Shown here in pieces: positions 51,844-61,221 of a stretch of 64,000 nt of DNA (its first letter is position 1; the number at the start of each line of letters is the position of its first letter). Both the position numbers and the translations under genes were made by a program. The notes under the pieces were generated by a model. That model had not been told where the DNA came from. It did not search any database and saw only the letters and a list, made by a program, of their open reading frames with translations. Origin of the DNA: JADJYF01 sp965278995 (GTDB lineage Bacteria > Pseudomonadota > Gammaproteobacteria > Ga0077536); the NCBI GenBank assembly GCA_965278995.1, contig OZ257136.1, forward strand, positions 4,712,001-4,776,000, written 5' to 3'.

Positions 51844-53190
51844 GTGGCAACGACGACAGCCAATCGAATTCCGGGTGGTGTAGCGGGCCTGGGCAAGCTG
51901 ACCGAGCTCAGACAGCGCATTCTGTTTCTGCTCGGCGCGCTGCTCGTGTTCCGGATTTGCACGCATATCCCGGTGCCGGGCATCAATCCGGTTGCGTTGA
52001 ATGCGCTGTTCGATCAGCAGCGTGGCTCGATCCTGGACATGTTCAACATGTTCTCGGGCGGCGCATTAGAGCGTTTCTCGGTGGTTGCGCTCGGCATCAT
52101 GCCGTACATCTCGGCGTCCATCATCATTCAATTGCTGACGGTCGTGCATCCGAAGCTCGAACAGTTGAAGAAGGACGGTGAAGCCGGGCGTCGCAAGATC
52201 AACCAGTACACGCGCTATTTCACCGTTGTCCTGGCCTTGTTTCAGGCCACCGGCGTGGCCATCATGCTCGAACAGCAGACTTCCGCCGGCATGCAACTCG
52301 TCATCGACCCGGGTCTGTCGTTCAAGATCACCTGTGTCGCCACGCTCGTCACCGGCACGTTGTTTCTCATGTGGCTGGGTGAGCAGGTTACCGAGCGCGG
52401 CATCGGCAACGGCATTTCCATGATCATTTTCGCTGGCATCGTCGCCGGACTGCCGCGCGCAGTGGCAGGTACGCTGGAACTTGCGCGTACCGGTGAACTG
52501 TCGATTATTCTGGTGCTGTTGCTGTTTACTATTGCGGTAGCAGTCACCGGCCTGGTCGTGTTCGTCGAGCGTGCGCAGCGTCGAATCACGGTCAATTACG
52601 CCAAGCAGCAGCGCGGTCGGCAGACTTACGGCGGCCAGTCGACCAACCTGCCGCTCAAACTCAACATGTCGGGCGTTATTCCGCCAATCTTCGCCTCGAG
52701 CATCATTCTGTTCCCAGCTACTATCGCCGGCTGGTTCGGCAACGCTGAAGGTATGGGCTGGTTGCGCGAAATAAGCAGCGCACTGTCACCGGGACAGCCG
52801 CTGTACGTCATGCTCTATGCAGCAGCGATCATATTCTTTTGCTTTTTCTACACGGCGCTGGTCTTCAACCCGAAAGAAATGGCAGACAACCTGAAGAAAT
52901 CCGGCGCGTTCATCCCGGGTATCCGGCCGGGTGACCAGACCGCACGCTACATCGATGGCGTGATGACACGTCTGACCGTGACTGGCGCCATTTACATAAC
53001 GCTCGTTTGCCTGCTGCCCGAGTTTCTCATTCTGCAGTTGAACGTGCCGTTCTATTTCGGCGGGACGTCGCTGCTGATCATCGTCGTCGTCGTCATGGAC
53101 TTCATGTCGCAGGTACAGGCGCATCTCATGTCGCATCAGTACGAAGGACTGATGAAGAAAGCGAACCTCAAGGGTTACGGCCGCCGCTAG
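51844..53190 (+). CDS. secY: Preprotein translocase subunit SecY
   Basis: The 448-residue channel of the Sec translocon, with ten membrane helices. Landmarks are LTELRQRILFLLGALLVFRICTHIPVPG, the plug-region SGGALERFSVVALGIMPYISASIIIQL, the cytoplasmic loop AKQQRGRQTYGGQST, and GVIPPIFASSIILFP. A GTG start is used. Located in the spc operon as in most proteobacteria. Confidence 0.98.
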   Translation: MATTTANRIPGGVAGLGKLTELRQRILFLLGALLVFRICTHIPVPGINPVALNALFDQQRGSILDMFNMFSGGALERFSVVALGIMPYISASIIIQLLTVVHPKLEQLKKDGEAGRRKINQYTRYFTVVLALFQATGVAIMLEQQTSAGMQLVIDPGLSFKITCVATLVTGTLFLMWLGEQVTERGIGNGISMIIFAGIVAGLPRAVAGTLELARTGELSIILVLLLFTIAVAVTGLVVFVERAQRRITVNYAKQQRGRQTYGGQSTNLPLKLNMSGVIPPIFASSIILFPATIAGWFGNAEGMGWLREISSALSPGQPLYVMLYAAAIIFFCFFYTALVFNPKEMADNLKKSGAFIPGIRPGDQTARYIDGVMTRLTVTGAIYITLVCLLPEFLILQLNVPFYFGGTSLLIIVVVVMDFMSQVQAHLMSHQYEGLMKKANLKGYGRR

Positions 53191-53214
53191 CGCGGGGTAC
53201 GGGAGTATTTGGAA

Positions 53215-53328
53215 ATGAAAGTGCAGGCTTCAGTCAAACGTATCTGTCGTAATTGCAGGGTGGTCCGCCGCAAGGGCGTCGTGCGCATCATCTGCAAAGA
53301 CCCGCGCCATAAGCAGCGTCAGGGTTGA
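53215..53328 (+). CDS. rpmJ: 50S ribosomal protein L36
   Basis: A 37-residue zinc-ribbon protein, MKVQASVKRICRNCRVVRRK continuing to KDPRHKQRQG. The zinc ligands Cys-X2-Cys, Cys and His are all present (C-plus form). It lies between secY and rpsM, the standard end of the spc operon. Confidence 0.97.
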   Translation: MKVQASVKRICRNCRVVRRKGVVRIICKDPRHKQRQG

Positions 53329-53383
53329 ACGGCGCCCGCTCGCGCTATCCGGCAGTACATACAGGTTTAGAGAGGAATAATCT

Positions 53384-53740
53384 ATGGCTCGCGTAGCTGG
53401 AGTAAATATCCCGGATCGCAAGCATGCCGTCATCGCGTTGACCGCGATCTATGGCATCGGTCGCACGCGCGCGCAGAAAATCTGCGCACTTACCGGCGTG
53501 CCCACGACAGCGATGATCAAGGACCTGACCGAGGGGCAGCTCGACGCTCTGCGTACCGAAGTCGGGCGCTATCAGGTCGAAGGCGACCTGCGTCGCGAAG
53601 TCAGCATGAACATCAAGCGTTTGATGGACCTCGGCTGCTATCGCGGTATCCGCCATCGCCGTGGATTGCCGGTGCGTGGACAGCGCACGCAAACTAACGC
53701 ACGCACCCGTAAGGGCCCGCGTCGCTTAGTCAAAAAATAA
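53384..53740 (+). CDS. rpsM: 30S ribosomal protein S13
   Basis: A 118-residue head protein contacting the P-site tRNA. ARVAGVNIPDRKHAVIALTAIYGIGR and the C-terminal GIRHRRGLPVRGQRTQTNARTRKGPRR are typical. It starts the alpha operon; the 55-base stretch before it could hold an S4 target but none was resolved. Confidence 0.98.
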   Translation: MARVAGVNIPDRKHAVIALTAIYGIGRTRAQKICALTGVPTTAMIKDLTEGQLDALRTEVGRYQVEGDLRREVSMNIKRLMDLGCYRGIRHRRGLPVRGQRTQTNARTRKGPRRLVKK

Positions 53741-53756
53741 GCGAAGGTAACAGGCT

Positions 53757-54146
53757 ATGGCAACTTCAACGCCGCGAACGAAGAAGAAGGTGCGGAGAAC
53801 CGTCATCGACGGTGTCGCGCATATACACGCGTCCTTCAACAACACGATCATCACCATCACTGATCGCCAGGGTAATACGCTGGCGTGGGCGACGGCAGGT
53901 GGCAGCGGCTTTCGCGGTTCGCGCAAGAGCACGCCGTTTGCGGCCCAGGTGGCAGCTGAGAAGTTGTCTGGCGTGCGCGACGAGTACGGCATGCAGAACC
54001 TCGACGTTTTCGTCAAGGGACCCGGCCCAGGACGCGAGTCGGCCGTGCGCTCGCTCAACTCCGCCGGTTTCAAGATTACGAACATCACCGATGTAACGCC
54101 GATCCCGCATAACGGATGTCGGCCGCCGAAGAAGCGAAGGGTATAA
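53757..54146 (+). CDS. rpsK: 30S ribosomal protein S11
   Basis: A 129-residue platform protein. GVAHIHASFNNTIITITDRQGN and the C-terminal DVTPIPHNGCRPPKKRRV identify it. rpsD follows after 4 bases. Confidence 0.98.
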   Translation: MATSTPRTKKKVRRTVIDGVAHIHASFNNTIITITDRQGNTLAWATAGGSGFRGSRKSTPFAAQVAAEKLSGVRDEYGMQNLDVFVKGPGPGRESAVRSLNSAGFKITNITDVTPIPHNGCRPPKKRRV

Positions 54147-54150
54147 GCCG

Positions 54151-54774
54151 ATGGCTCGCTATATTGGTCCAAAGTGCAAACTGAGTCGCCGCCAGGGTAT
54201 GGATCTCGGCCTGAAGAGCCGTGCTCGTCCGATCGAGACGAAGTGCAAGCTCGACAAACCGCCAGGTCAACACGGTGACAATCGCGGCCGGCGTCAGTCC
54301 GACTACGCCATCCAGTTGCGCGAGAAGCAGAAACTCCGTTTCATCTACGGCATACTCGAGCGCCAGTTCCGCAACTATTACAAGGAAGCGGCACGTCTGA
54401 AAGGCGCGACCGGCGAGAATCTTCTGCAGTTGCTGGAATGCCGCCTCGATAATGTTGTCTATCGCATGGGTTTTGGTTCGACGCGAGCCGAAGCGCGTCA
54501 GCTCGTCAGCCACAAGGCCATCTGCGTGAATGGGAAGACGGTCAACATTGCGTCGTTCCAGGTCTCTCCAGACGACGTCGTCGGAATCCGTGAGCGTTCG
54601 AAGAAGCAGGTACGTATCCAGGATTCGCTGGCGATTGCCGAGCAACTTGGATTCCCCGAATGGATCGAAGTCGACGCCAAGAAGATGGAAGGCAGATTCA
54701 AGTCCAAACCGGAACGTGCGGACCTGCCGGCAGATATCAATGAATCACTCGTTGTCGAGTTGTATTCGAAGTAA
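54151..54774 (+). CDS. rpsD: 30S ribosomal protein S4
   Basis: A 207-residue primary 16S binder and, in E. coli, repressor of the alpha operon. MARYIGPKCKLSRRQGMDL, KPPGQHGDNRGRRQSDY and the S4 domain RLDNVVYRMGFGSTRAEARQLVSHKAICVNG are present. The zinc Cys set is incomplete. Confidence 0.98.
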   Translation: MARYIGPKCKLSRRQGMDLGLKSRARPIETKCKLDKPPGQHGDNRGRRQSDYAIQLREKQKLRFIYGILERQFRNYYKEAARLKGATGENLLQLLECRLDNVVYRMGFGSTRAEARQLVSHKAICVNGKTVNIASFQVSPDDVVGIRERSKKQVRIQDSLAIAEQLGFPEWIEVDAKKMEGRFKSKPERADLPADINESLVVELYSK

Positions 54775-54796
54775 TTTGAATTAAGGAGATCGCATT

Positions 54797-55801
54797 ATGG
54801 CGTCAGCATTGAACGAGTTGTTGAAGCCGAAGATCGTCGACGTCCAAGCGGTCAACCCGCGTACGGCCAGGATCACGATTGAACCCCTGAACCGCGGTTT
54901 CGGCCATACGCTGGGCAATGCATTGCGTCGCGTCCTGCTGTCCTCAATGACAGGCAGCGCGATCATCGAAGTCGAGATCGAGAACGTTCTGCACGAGTAC
55001 ACGACGATTGAGGGTGTGCAGGAGGACGTTACCGATATCCTTCTGAATCTGAAGGGCTTGGCGATAAACATGCATGCACGGGACGAAGCGACGTTGACTC
55101 TGAACCGGCGTGGGCCGGGTGTGGTCACGGCGCGCGATATCGTGCTCGACCACGATGTCGAAATAGTCGACCCCGATTTTCATATCGCGAGCCTGAGCGA
55201 TAACGGCGAGTTGAACATGGTCCTGCGTGTGGCGCGTGGCCGTGGCTACCAGCCGTCTACTGCTCGCGAAAATCCGGAAGATGTCGATCAGGCTATCGGC
55301 CGATTGAAGCTCGACGCTTCATTCAGCCCGGTGCGCCGCTGCGCTTATGAAGTTCAGAGCGCGCGTGTCGAACAGCAGACTGACCTCGACAAATTGATCC
55401 TGACCATCGAAACCAATGGCACGATCGATCCCGAGCAGGCAGTAAAAGAAGCCGCTGGTATCCTGCGTGGGCAGCTCGCCGTGTTCGTCGACATCAGTGC
55501 CGAGGATTATCCGGCGACCAGTATTGGCGACACCATCGAGATCGACCCGATATTGCTGCGTTCCATCGATGACCTCGAACTCACGGTCCGGTCGGCAAAT
55601 TGCCTGAAAGCCGAGAGCATTTATTACATCGGCGACCTGATCCAGCGCACCGAAGTCGAGCTGCTCAAAACGCCAAACCTCGGCAAGAAATCGCTGACGG
55701 AAATCAAGGACGTACTGGCTGCACGCGGACTGTCGCTTGGCATGCGTCTGGAAAACTGGCCGCCGGCAGGTCTGTACGAAGGCGAGCGCGCAGCCGGCTG
55801 A
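54797..55801 (+). CDS. rpoA: RNA polymerase alpha subunit
   Basis: A 334-residue subunit. The N-terminal dimerisation domain has ARITIEPLNRGFGHTLGNALRRVLLSSM; the C-terminal domain (about 255-320) has LELTVRSANCLKAESIYYIGDL, with the UP-element/activator Arg, and LGKKSLTEIKDVLAARGLSLGM. It sits between rpsD and rplQ, after an AAGGAGAT ribosome site. Confidence 0.99.
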   Translation: MASALNELLKPKIVDVQAVNPRTARITIEPLNRGFGHTLGNALRRVLLSSMTGSAIIEVEIENVLHEYTTIEGVQEDVTDILLNLKGLAINMHARDEATLTLNRRGPGVVTARDIVLDHDVEIVDPDFHIASLSDNGELNMVLRVARGRGYQPSTARENPEDVDQAIGRLKLDASFSPVRRCAYEVQSARVEQQTDLDKLILTIETNGTIDPEQAVKEAAGILRGQLAVFVDISAEDYPATSIGDTIEIDPILLRSIDDLELTVRSANCLKAESIYYIGDLIQRTEVELLKTPNLGKKSLTEIKDVLAARGLSLGMRLENWPPAGLYEGERAAG

Positions 55802-55826
55802 CCTTAACGATTCAGGACAAGCAATC

Positions 55827-56210
55827 ATGAGACATTCGAATATTGGCCGGCAGCTCAGTCGCGACGGCGCCCATCGAAAGGCGATGTTGCGCAATATGGC
55901 TGTGTCACTGCTCCGGCATGAACTGATCCGCACGACCTTGCCGAAAGCCAAGGAACTGCGCCGCACCGCGGAGCCATTGATCACACTTGCCAAGTCTGAT
56001 TCGGTGGCCAAGCGTCGCCTGGCATTTGCCCGACTGCGCGACCGCGATGTCGTGACCAAGCTGTTCAACGAACTCGGACCGCGCTACTCGGCGCGTCCGG
56101 GTGGCTATCTCCGCATACTCAAGTGCGGCGTACGCCCCGGCGACAAAGCGCCGATGGCCATCGTCGAACTGGTTGATCGTCCGCCGGTCGAGGCAGCTCC
56201 TGTCGAGTAG
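55827..56210 (+). CDS. rplQ: 50S ribosomal protein L17
   Basis: A 127-residue tunnel-exit protein. MRHSNIGRQLSRDGAHRKAMLRNM and the C-terminal GGYLRILKCGVRPGDKAPMAIVELVD are diagnostic. The start at 55827 was set by the family; the open frame upstream overlaps rpoA. Last gene of the translation block, followed by a strong terminator. Confidence 0.98.
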   Translation: MRHSNIGRQLSRDGAHRKAMLRNMAVSLLRHELIRTTLPKAKELRRTAEPLITLAKSDSVAKRRLAFARLRDRDVVTKLFNELGPRYSARPGGYLRILKCGVRPGDKAPMAIVELVDRPPVEAAPVE

Positions 56211-56244
56211 CGATGGGCCGCAGGCATATCGCCTGTACAAGTAT

Positions 56245-56274
56245 AAAAAAAGCCGGGCATTGCCCGGCTTTTTT
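56245..56274. terminator. Bidirectional terminator between rplQ and korB
   Basis: A perfect stem of gccgggc/gcccggc with a 3-base loop is flanked by A-run and T-run, extending the pairing to 13 base pairs. It has a T-run on both strands, so it can end the alpha operon (plus) and the kor operon (minus). Confidence 0.93.
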
Positions 56275-56293
56275 GTCAGCGTCTAAACGATAG

Positions 56294-57349
56294 TCAGCGC
56301 AAACCCTGGTTGATCTTGGCCAGCGCCGCATTGCCCGGGCACAATTCCTTTTCACCCAGCGAATTCAGCGGCTGCTCGACCGTGCCGAGATGCGCATGCA
56401 GATCTTCGGCGTCGCGATCGACATATAGCAGCCCGGTGACGATTTCCCCGACGGCGGCACGGGCCGAGAGGTAGTTCATCGCTGAAATGCGATCATGCGG
56501 GTTGTAGTCACGCGCGAGCTTGCGAAGGCGGATGGTATTGCCATCGTGCTGCCTGATTTCCTCGAGTTCGCCGGCCGGATAGTCTGCCCGGATTTCGCTC
56601 CGCGTCGGAATGATATCCAGTCGATTGACGGCTTCATTATGTTCGCGGACGTAGTCATAGCTCTTGGTCGAACCCATGTGGTTGTTGAACGCTACACACG
56701 GGCTGATGACGTCGATGAAAGCCGCTCCACGATGCTGTATCGCAGCCTTAAGCAAAGGCACCAGCTGGTCCTTGTCGCCAGAGAAGCTGCGACCGATAAA
56801 GGTGGCGCCGAGTTGCAGCGCAAGACCCACAAGGTCGAGCGCGCTGTCGGTATTGATGACGCCCCGTTTGGATTTCGAACCGGTATCGGCGGTGGCAGAG
56901 AACTGCCCTTTGGTCAGGCCGTAAACGCCGTTGTTCTCGACTACGTAGAGCATGTTGACGCCGCGGCGCAGAGAATGCGCGAACTGTCCGAGACCGATGG
57001 ATGCCGAATCGCCGTCACCGGAGACACCAAGGTAAATCAGATCGCGGTTGGCGAGATTGGCGCCCGTCAGTACCGAGGGCATGCGGCCATGGACGCTGTT
57101 CAAACCATGCGAACTGCCGAGAAAATAGGTTGGTGTTTTCGACGAACAGCCGATGCCGGAGAGCTTGGCAACGCGGTGCGGCTCAATCGACAGTTCGAAA
57201 AACGCCTGAATGATCCCGGCGCTGATCGAATCGTGTCCGCAGCCAGCGCAGAGCGTCGAGATGGCGCCTTCGTAATAGCGGCGCGAATAACCGAGCTCAT
57301 TGACCGCCGCCAGCGGATGCTTGAGTTTCGGCTTGCTGATGTAAGTCAT
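56294..57349 (-). CDS. korB: 2-oxoacid:acceptor oxidoreductase beta subunit (KorB-like)
   Basis: A 351-residue thiamine-diphosphate and Fe-S subunit that decarboxylates a 2-oxoacid (probably 2-oxoglutarate) to the acyl-CoA. The TPP motif is GDGDSASIG (111-119) with NNGVYGLTKGQ (139-149). Four cluster cysteines are visible: C34 and C37 (CAGCGHDS), C68 (GIGCSSKTP) and C218 (SPCVAFNN). The ATG at 57349 was chosen at the family start; the frame runs on upstream into korA with Arg-rich nonsense. It is the last gene of the korC-korA-korB operon and ends at the shared terminator. Substrate identity is not provable from sequence. Confidence 0.92.
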   Translation of the reverse strand: MTYISKPKLKHPLAAVNELGYSRRYYEGAISTLCAGCGHDSISAGIIQAFFELSIEPHRVAKLSGIGCSSKTPTYFLGSSHGLNSVHGRMPSVLTGANLANRDLIYLGVSGDGDSASIGLGQFAHSLRRGVNMLYVVENNGVYGLTKGQFSATADTGSKSKRGVINTDSALDLVGLALQLGATFIGRSFSGDKDQLVPLLKAAIQHRGAAFIDVISPCVAFNNHMGSTKSYDYVREHNEAVNRLDIIPTRSEIRADYPAGELEEIRQHDGNTIRLRKLARDYNPHDRISAMNYLSARAAVGEIVTGLLYVDRDAEDLHAHLGTVEQPLNSLGEKELCPGNAALAKINQGLR

Positions 57350-57390
57350 GCGGTAACTCCCCGCCGCGTTCGCGGCATGGATTGTAGCTG

Positions 57391-59232
57391 CTAGCTGGCT
57401 GCAGCGTTGCGCTGTTTCTGCGGCAGATCGGACACCAGCCTTCGGGCAATCTCGGTCGCGATGAACCGCGCCGTGATCGGTGTGCCGTCGTAGTGCAGTA
57501 CCGGGACCAGTCGCGCCGGGTCGAGTTCGCATTCGTTGACGAGCATCATGCGTAACTGCCCATCGCGATTCTGTTCGACGATGAACACATGTTCGTGGCT
57601 GGTTACAAAATCCGGGATCGCGTCGGCGAAGGGGAAAGCGCGGATACGCATGCCGTCGGCAACGATGCCGCCTGCTTTCAGCAACTCGAAAGCTTCGAGC
57701 ATGGCCGGTGTAGTCGACCCGTAATACAGGATCCCTACTTTTGCCGGCGGATCGTTCCACTGGCGCAGTGGTTGCGGCACGAGTTCCTTGGCCGTTTCCA
57801 GTTTGCGCAACAACCGTTCCATGTTCTCGACATAGTCGGGACCGGCTTCGCTGTATTTGGCGTAGCGGTCCTTGGTCGTTCCGCGCGTGAAATAAGCGCC
57901 TTTGGTCGGATGCGCGCCCGGGTAAGTGCGGTAGGGGATGCCGTCGTTCTCGACGTCCATATAGCGCGCAAACGCTTCGCCGCGCTCGAGCATTTCATGC
58001 GTCATGACCTTGCCGCGATCGTAGCGCCGCTTGTCGTCCCATTCGAGCGGCTGGCACAGGCGCTCATTCATGCCGATATCGAGATCGAGCATGACGAAAA
58101 CCGGAGTCTGCAGGCGGTCGGCAAGGTCGAACGCAGTCGCGCCCATTTCGAACGCTTCGCGCGGATCTTCGGGGAAGAGCAGCACGTGTTTGGTATCGCC
58201 ATGCGAGGCGTAGGCACACGACAGCACATCGGATTGCTGTGTACGTGTCGGCATGCCGGTGGATGGTCCACCGCGCTGAACGTTGAACAGGACGGCCGGA
58301 ATTTCGGCGAAATAGGCAAAGCCGAGGAATTCCTGCATCAGCGACACGCCGGGTCCGGAAGTCGCAGTAAAGGCGCGTGCGCCGTTCCAGGCCGCGCCGA
58401 TGACCATGCCGATGGAGGCGAGTTCGTCTTCGGCCTGGATGATCGCATAGCGTGCCGCGCCGGTTTCCGGCTCATGACGGAACTTGCGGCAATGGCGCTC
58501 GTACGCTTCGGCCAGCGATGACGACGGCGTGATTGGGTACCAGGCACAGACCGTGGCACCACCGTAAACGGCGCCGAGTGCGGCCGCGCTGTTGCCTTCC
58601 AGAAAGATGCGGTCGCCGACCTGATCGCTGGCGCGCACACGCAGACCGAGAGGGCACTGCATTTCCTTCAGTGCGTACTCGCGACCCATCTGCATGGCCT
58701 GCACGTTGGATTCGAGCAGTGCTTCCTTGCCGCGGTATTGTTCCGCAATCAGTTTCTCGAGTGCGCCGATATCGATATCGAGCAGTGCCGAAAGAGCCCC
58801 GACATAGATGATGTTCTTGAACAGCTGGCGCTGGCGGGCGTCGGTATAGCGCCGATTGCAGAGCTGTGTCAGCGGCATGCCGAGGATGTGGATATCGTCG
58901 CGAAATTTCGACGGCGGCAATGGCTTGGAGGAATCGTAGAACAGGTAGCCGCCGGGTTCGATTTCCGCAACGTCCTGATCCCAGGTCTGCGGATTCATTG
59001 CAACCATGAGGTCGACACCGCCACGACGACCGAGCCAGCCGGCCTCGCTGACCCGTACTTCATACCAGGTCGGCAGGCCCTGAATGTTGGACGGAAATAT
59101 ATTGCGCGGGCTGACCGGCACACCCATGCGCAGTATCGCCTTGGCAAACAGCGCATTAGCGGAAGCCGAGCCGGAACCGTTGACGTTGGCAAATTTGATG
59201 ACGAAGTCGTTGACCGCTTCGAGCGCTTTCAT
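57391..59232 (-). CDS. korA: 2-oxoacid:acceptor oxidoreductase fused gamma-alpha subunit (KorA-like)
   Basis: A 613-residue subunit. The N-terminal part (1-190) is the gamma domain (VNGSGSASANALFAKAILR, RRGGVDLMVAMNP), fused to the alpha domain with WYPITPSSSLAEAYERH, QAEDELASIGMVIGAAWNGA, TATSGPGVSLMQEFLG and RGGPSTGMPTRTQQSD. Such fused alpha chains belong to the 2-oxoglutarate/2-oxoacid:ferredoxin oxidoreductases. The ATG at 59232 follows AGGGGTC; korB follows after 41 bases and korC precedes by 34. Works with KorB on 2-oxoacid plus CoA, with electrons leaving through Fe-S clusters. Confidence 0.92.
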   Translation of the reverse strand: MKALEAVNDFVIKFANVNGSGSASANALFAKAILRMGVPVSPRNIFPSNIQGLPTWYEVRVSEAGWLGRRGGVDLMVAMNPQTWDQDVAEIEPGGYLFYDSSKPLPPSKFRDDIHILGMPLTQLCNRRYTDARQRQLFKNIIYVGALSALLDIDIGALEKLIAEQYRGKEALLESNVQAMQMGREYALKEMQCPLGLRVRASDQVGDRIFLEGNSAAALGAVYGGATVCAWYPITPSSSLAEAYERHCRKFRHEPETGAARYAIIQAEDELASIGMVIGAAWNGARAFTATSGPGVSLMQEFLGFAYFAEIPAVLFNVQRGGPSTGMPTRTQQSDVLSCAYASHGDTKHVLLFPEDPREAFEMGATAFDLADRLQTPVFVMLDLDIGMNERLCQPLEWDDKRRYDRGKVMTHEMLERGEAFARYMDVENDGIPYRTYPGAHPTKGAYFTRGTTKDRYAKYSEAGPDYVENMERLLRKLETAKELVPQPLRQWNDPPAKVGILYYGSTTPAMLEAFELLKAGGIVADGMRIRAFPFADAIPDFVTSHEHVFIVEQNRDGQLRMMLVNECELDPARLVPVLHYDGTPITARFIATEIARRLVSDLPQKQRNAAAS

Positions 59233-59266
59233 GGCGCGACCCCTGTGGCGATGACCGGAACGGGCG

Positions 59267-61075
59267 TCAGGCCGCGCGGGTGCGCGGCCCGCGCGTACGG
59301 CAGCCCGGGCCGGCTGTTTCCATTTCGAGCAGGAATTTCTGCATATCCCACGCACCGGTGGGACAACGTTCGGCGCATAAACCGCAGTGTAGGCATACGT
59401 TCTCGTCCTTAACCATGACGCGCGAAGTCTTCAGTTCACGCGAGACGTAGAGGTCCTGACCGGTTTCGGGTGCCGGCGCCTGCAGACGGGTGCGCAGGTC
59501 GGCTTCGCCGCCGTTGCTGGTGAAATTGATGCAATCCGTTGGGCAGATGTCGACGCAAGCGTCGCACTCGATGCAGAGTTTGTCGGTAAAGACGGTCTGC
59601 ACGTCGCAGTTGAGGCAGCGTTCTGCTTCGGCCAGCGCCAGTTTCTGGTCGTAACCGAGTTCGACTTCGACCTTGATATTGGCCAGCGCTAGCTTGAGAT
59701 CCTTCAACGGAACCTTGTAGCGCAGGTCGTTGGAGATATCGTTATCGTAGCTCCACTCGTGGATGCCCATTTTCTGTGAGGCCAGCGTGACCAGTGGCGG
59801 TGGTCGGTCGGCGACATCTTCGCCATTGACGAATTTGTCGATCGAGATAGCTGCGTCATGCCCGTGAGCGACTGCCCAGATGATGTTCTCCGGGCCGAAA
59901 GCAGCGTCGCCGCCGAAAAACACTTTCGGCAAGGTCGACTGAAAGGTTTTGCGATCGACGACCGGCATATTCCATTGGTCAAACTCGAGGCCGAGATCGC
60001 GTTCAATCCAGGGGAACGCATTCTCCTGACCAATCGCGATCAGAACATCGTCAGCCTCGATGAACTGCGACGGTTCGCCGGTCGGGACGAGATTGCGTTT
60101 GCCGCGGTCGTCATACTCGGCGCGGACCGAATCGAATGTCATTCCGGTCAGCCGACCGTTGTCGTGCACGAATGCCTTGGGTACGAGGAAATTCAGTATC
60201 GGAATGCCTTCGTGCTGGGCGTCTTCTTTCTCCCACGGCGACGCTTTCATTTCCTCGAAACCGGAGCGGACGACGACTTTGACTTCGTCGCCGCCAAGGC
60301 GGCGCGAGGAGCGGCAGCAGTCCATTGCAGTATTGCCGCCGCCCAACACGATGACGCGCTTGCCGATGCGGGTAATGTGGCCGAAAGCGACTGACGACAG
60401 CCAATCGATGCCGATGTGTATGTGTGCGGCTGCCTCCTCGCGGCCCGGAATGCTCAAATCGCGACCGCGCGGCGCGCCGGTACCGATGAACACCGCGTCG
60501 TACGAGTCATTCAACACACTCTGCAGCGAGTCGACCCAGGTGTTGGCGCGGAACTCGACGCCGAGACCGAGGACATAGCCGACTTCCTCGTCGATGACTT
60601 CCTCGGGCAGACGGAATTTCGGGATCTGGCTGCGGATCATGCCGCCAGCACGCGTCGAGCCGTCGATGACGACGACCTCATAGCCAAGCGGAGCAAGATC
60701 GCGCGCGACCGTCAATGACGCAGGTCCGGCGCCAATGCAGGCGATGCGTTTGCCGTTGCGGCGCGCGGCCGGCGCCGGCAGGCGCGCCGAAATGTCGCCT
60801 TTGTAATCAGCAGCGACGCGCTTCAACCGGCAGATGGCGACCGGCTCTTCTTCAACTCTGCCACGTCGGCAGGCCGGTTCGCAGGGTCGATCGCAGGTCC
60901 GCCCGAGGATCCCGGGAAACACATTCGATTGCCAGTTGACCATGTAGGCGTCGGCGTACCGACCTGCCGCGATCAGGCGAATGTATTCAGGGACAGGGGT
61001 ATGGGCCGGACAGGCCCACTGGCAGTCTACGACTTTATGGAAATAGTCGGGGTTACCGATATCTGTGGGCTTCAA
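59267..61075 (-). CDS. korC: FAD/NAD(P)-dependent Fe-S oxidoreductase (KorC-like, GltD family)
   Basis: A 602-residue electron-transfer subunit. An N-terminal Fe-S domain of the glutamate-synthase-small-subunit type (C18, C22 and GRTCDRPCEPACRRG at 58-72) precedes a FAD site, CIGAGPAS (113-120), and an NAD(P) site, VIVLGGGNTAMD (241-252). The C-terminus carries two 4Fe-4S ferredoxin motifs, CIECDACVDICPTDC and CLHCGLCAERCPTG. It matches the flavoprotein partner described for the 2-oxoglutarate:NADP oxidoreductase (KorABC) of aromatic-degrading Azoarcus/Thauera. It starts with TTG, 7 bases behind a strong GGAGGAG. First gene of the operon, behind its own promoter. The symbol is by analogy. Confidence 0.85.
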   Translation of the reverse strand: MKPTDIGNPDYFHKVVDCQWACPAHTPVPEYIRLIAAGRYADAYMVNWQSNVFPGILGRTCDRPCEPACRRGRVEEEPVAICRLKRVAADYKGDISARLPAPAARRNGKRIACIGAGPASLTVARDLAPLGYEVVVIDGSTRAGGMIRSQIPKFRLPEEVIDEEVGYVLGLGVEFRANTWVDSLQSVLNDSYDAVFIGTGAPRGRDLSIPGREEAAAHIHIGIDWLSSVAFGHITRIGKRVIVLGGGNTAMDCCRSSRRLGGDEVKVVVRSGFEEMKASPWEKEDAQHEGIPILNFLVPKAFVHDNGRLTGMTFDSVRAEYDDRGKRNLVPTGEPSQFIEADDVLIAIGQENAFPWIERDLGLEFDQWNMPVVDRKTFQSTLPKVFFGGDAAFGPENIIWAVAHGHDAAISIDKFVNGEDVADRPPPLVTLASQKMGIHEWSYDNDISNDLRYKVPLKDLKLALANIKVEVELGYDQKLALAEAERCLNCDVQTVFTDKLCIECDACVDICPTDCINFTSNGGEADLRTRLQAPAPETGQDLYVSRELKTSRVMVKDENVCLHCGLCAERCPTGAWDMQKFLLEMETAGPGCRTRGPRTRAA

Positions 61076-61142
61076 GCGCCACTCCTCCGTGCGGGATCGT
61101 CATCACCGTTCTCCCGAGATCGGTGTGCGTCACCGACGGGCG

Positions 61143-61172
61143 ATTCTACGCTGCCGTATGGATGCCTGCCAA
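61143..61172 (-). promoter_or_regulatory. Sigma-70 promoter of the kor operon
   Basis: On the minus strand, TTGGCA (61172-61167) and TAGAAT (61148-61143), each 5 of 6 to consensus, are separated by 18 bases. Transcription would start near 61136, about 60 bases before the korC TTG. It separates kor expression from the amine dehydrogenase operon upstream. Confidence 0.7.
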
Positions 61173-61221
61173 GTATGCATGGTGCGCAGCATAGACATCG
61201 CTGTGGGACAGTTCGCGTTTT

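Noticed and set aside
57350..57760. Extension of the korB frame upstream to 57760
   Set aside because: The extra 137 residues overlap korA in another frame and are Arg-rich; the family N-terminus begins at 57349.
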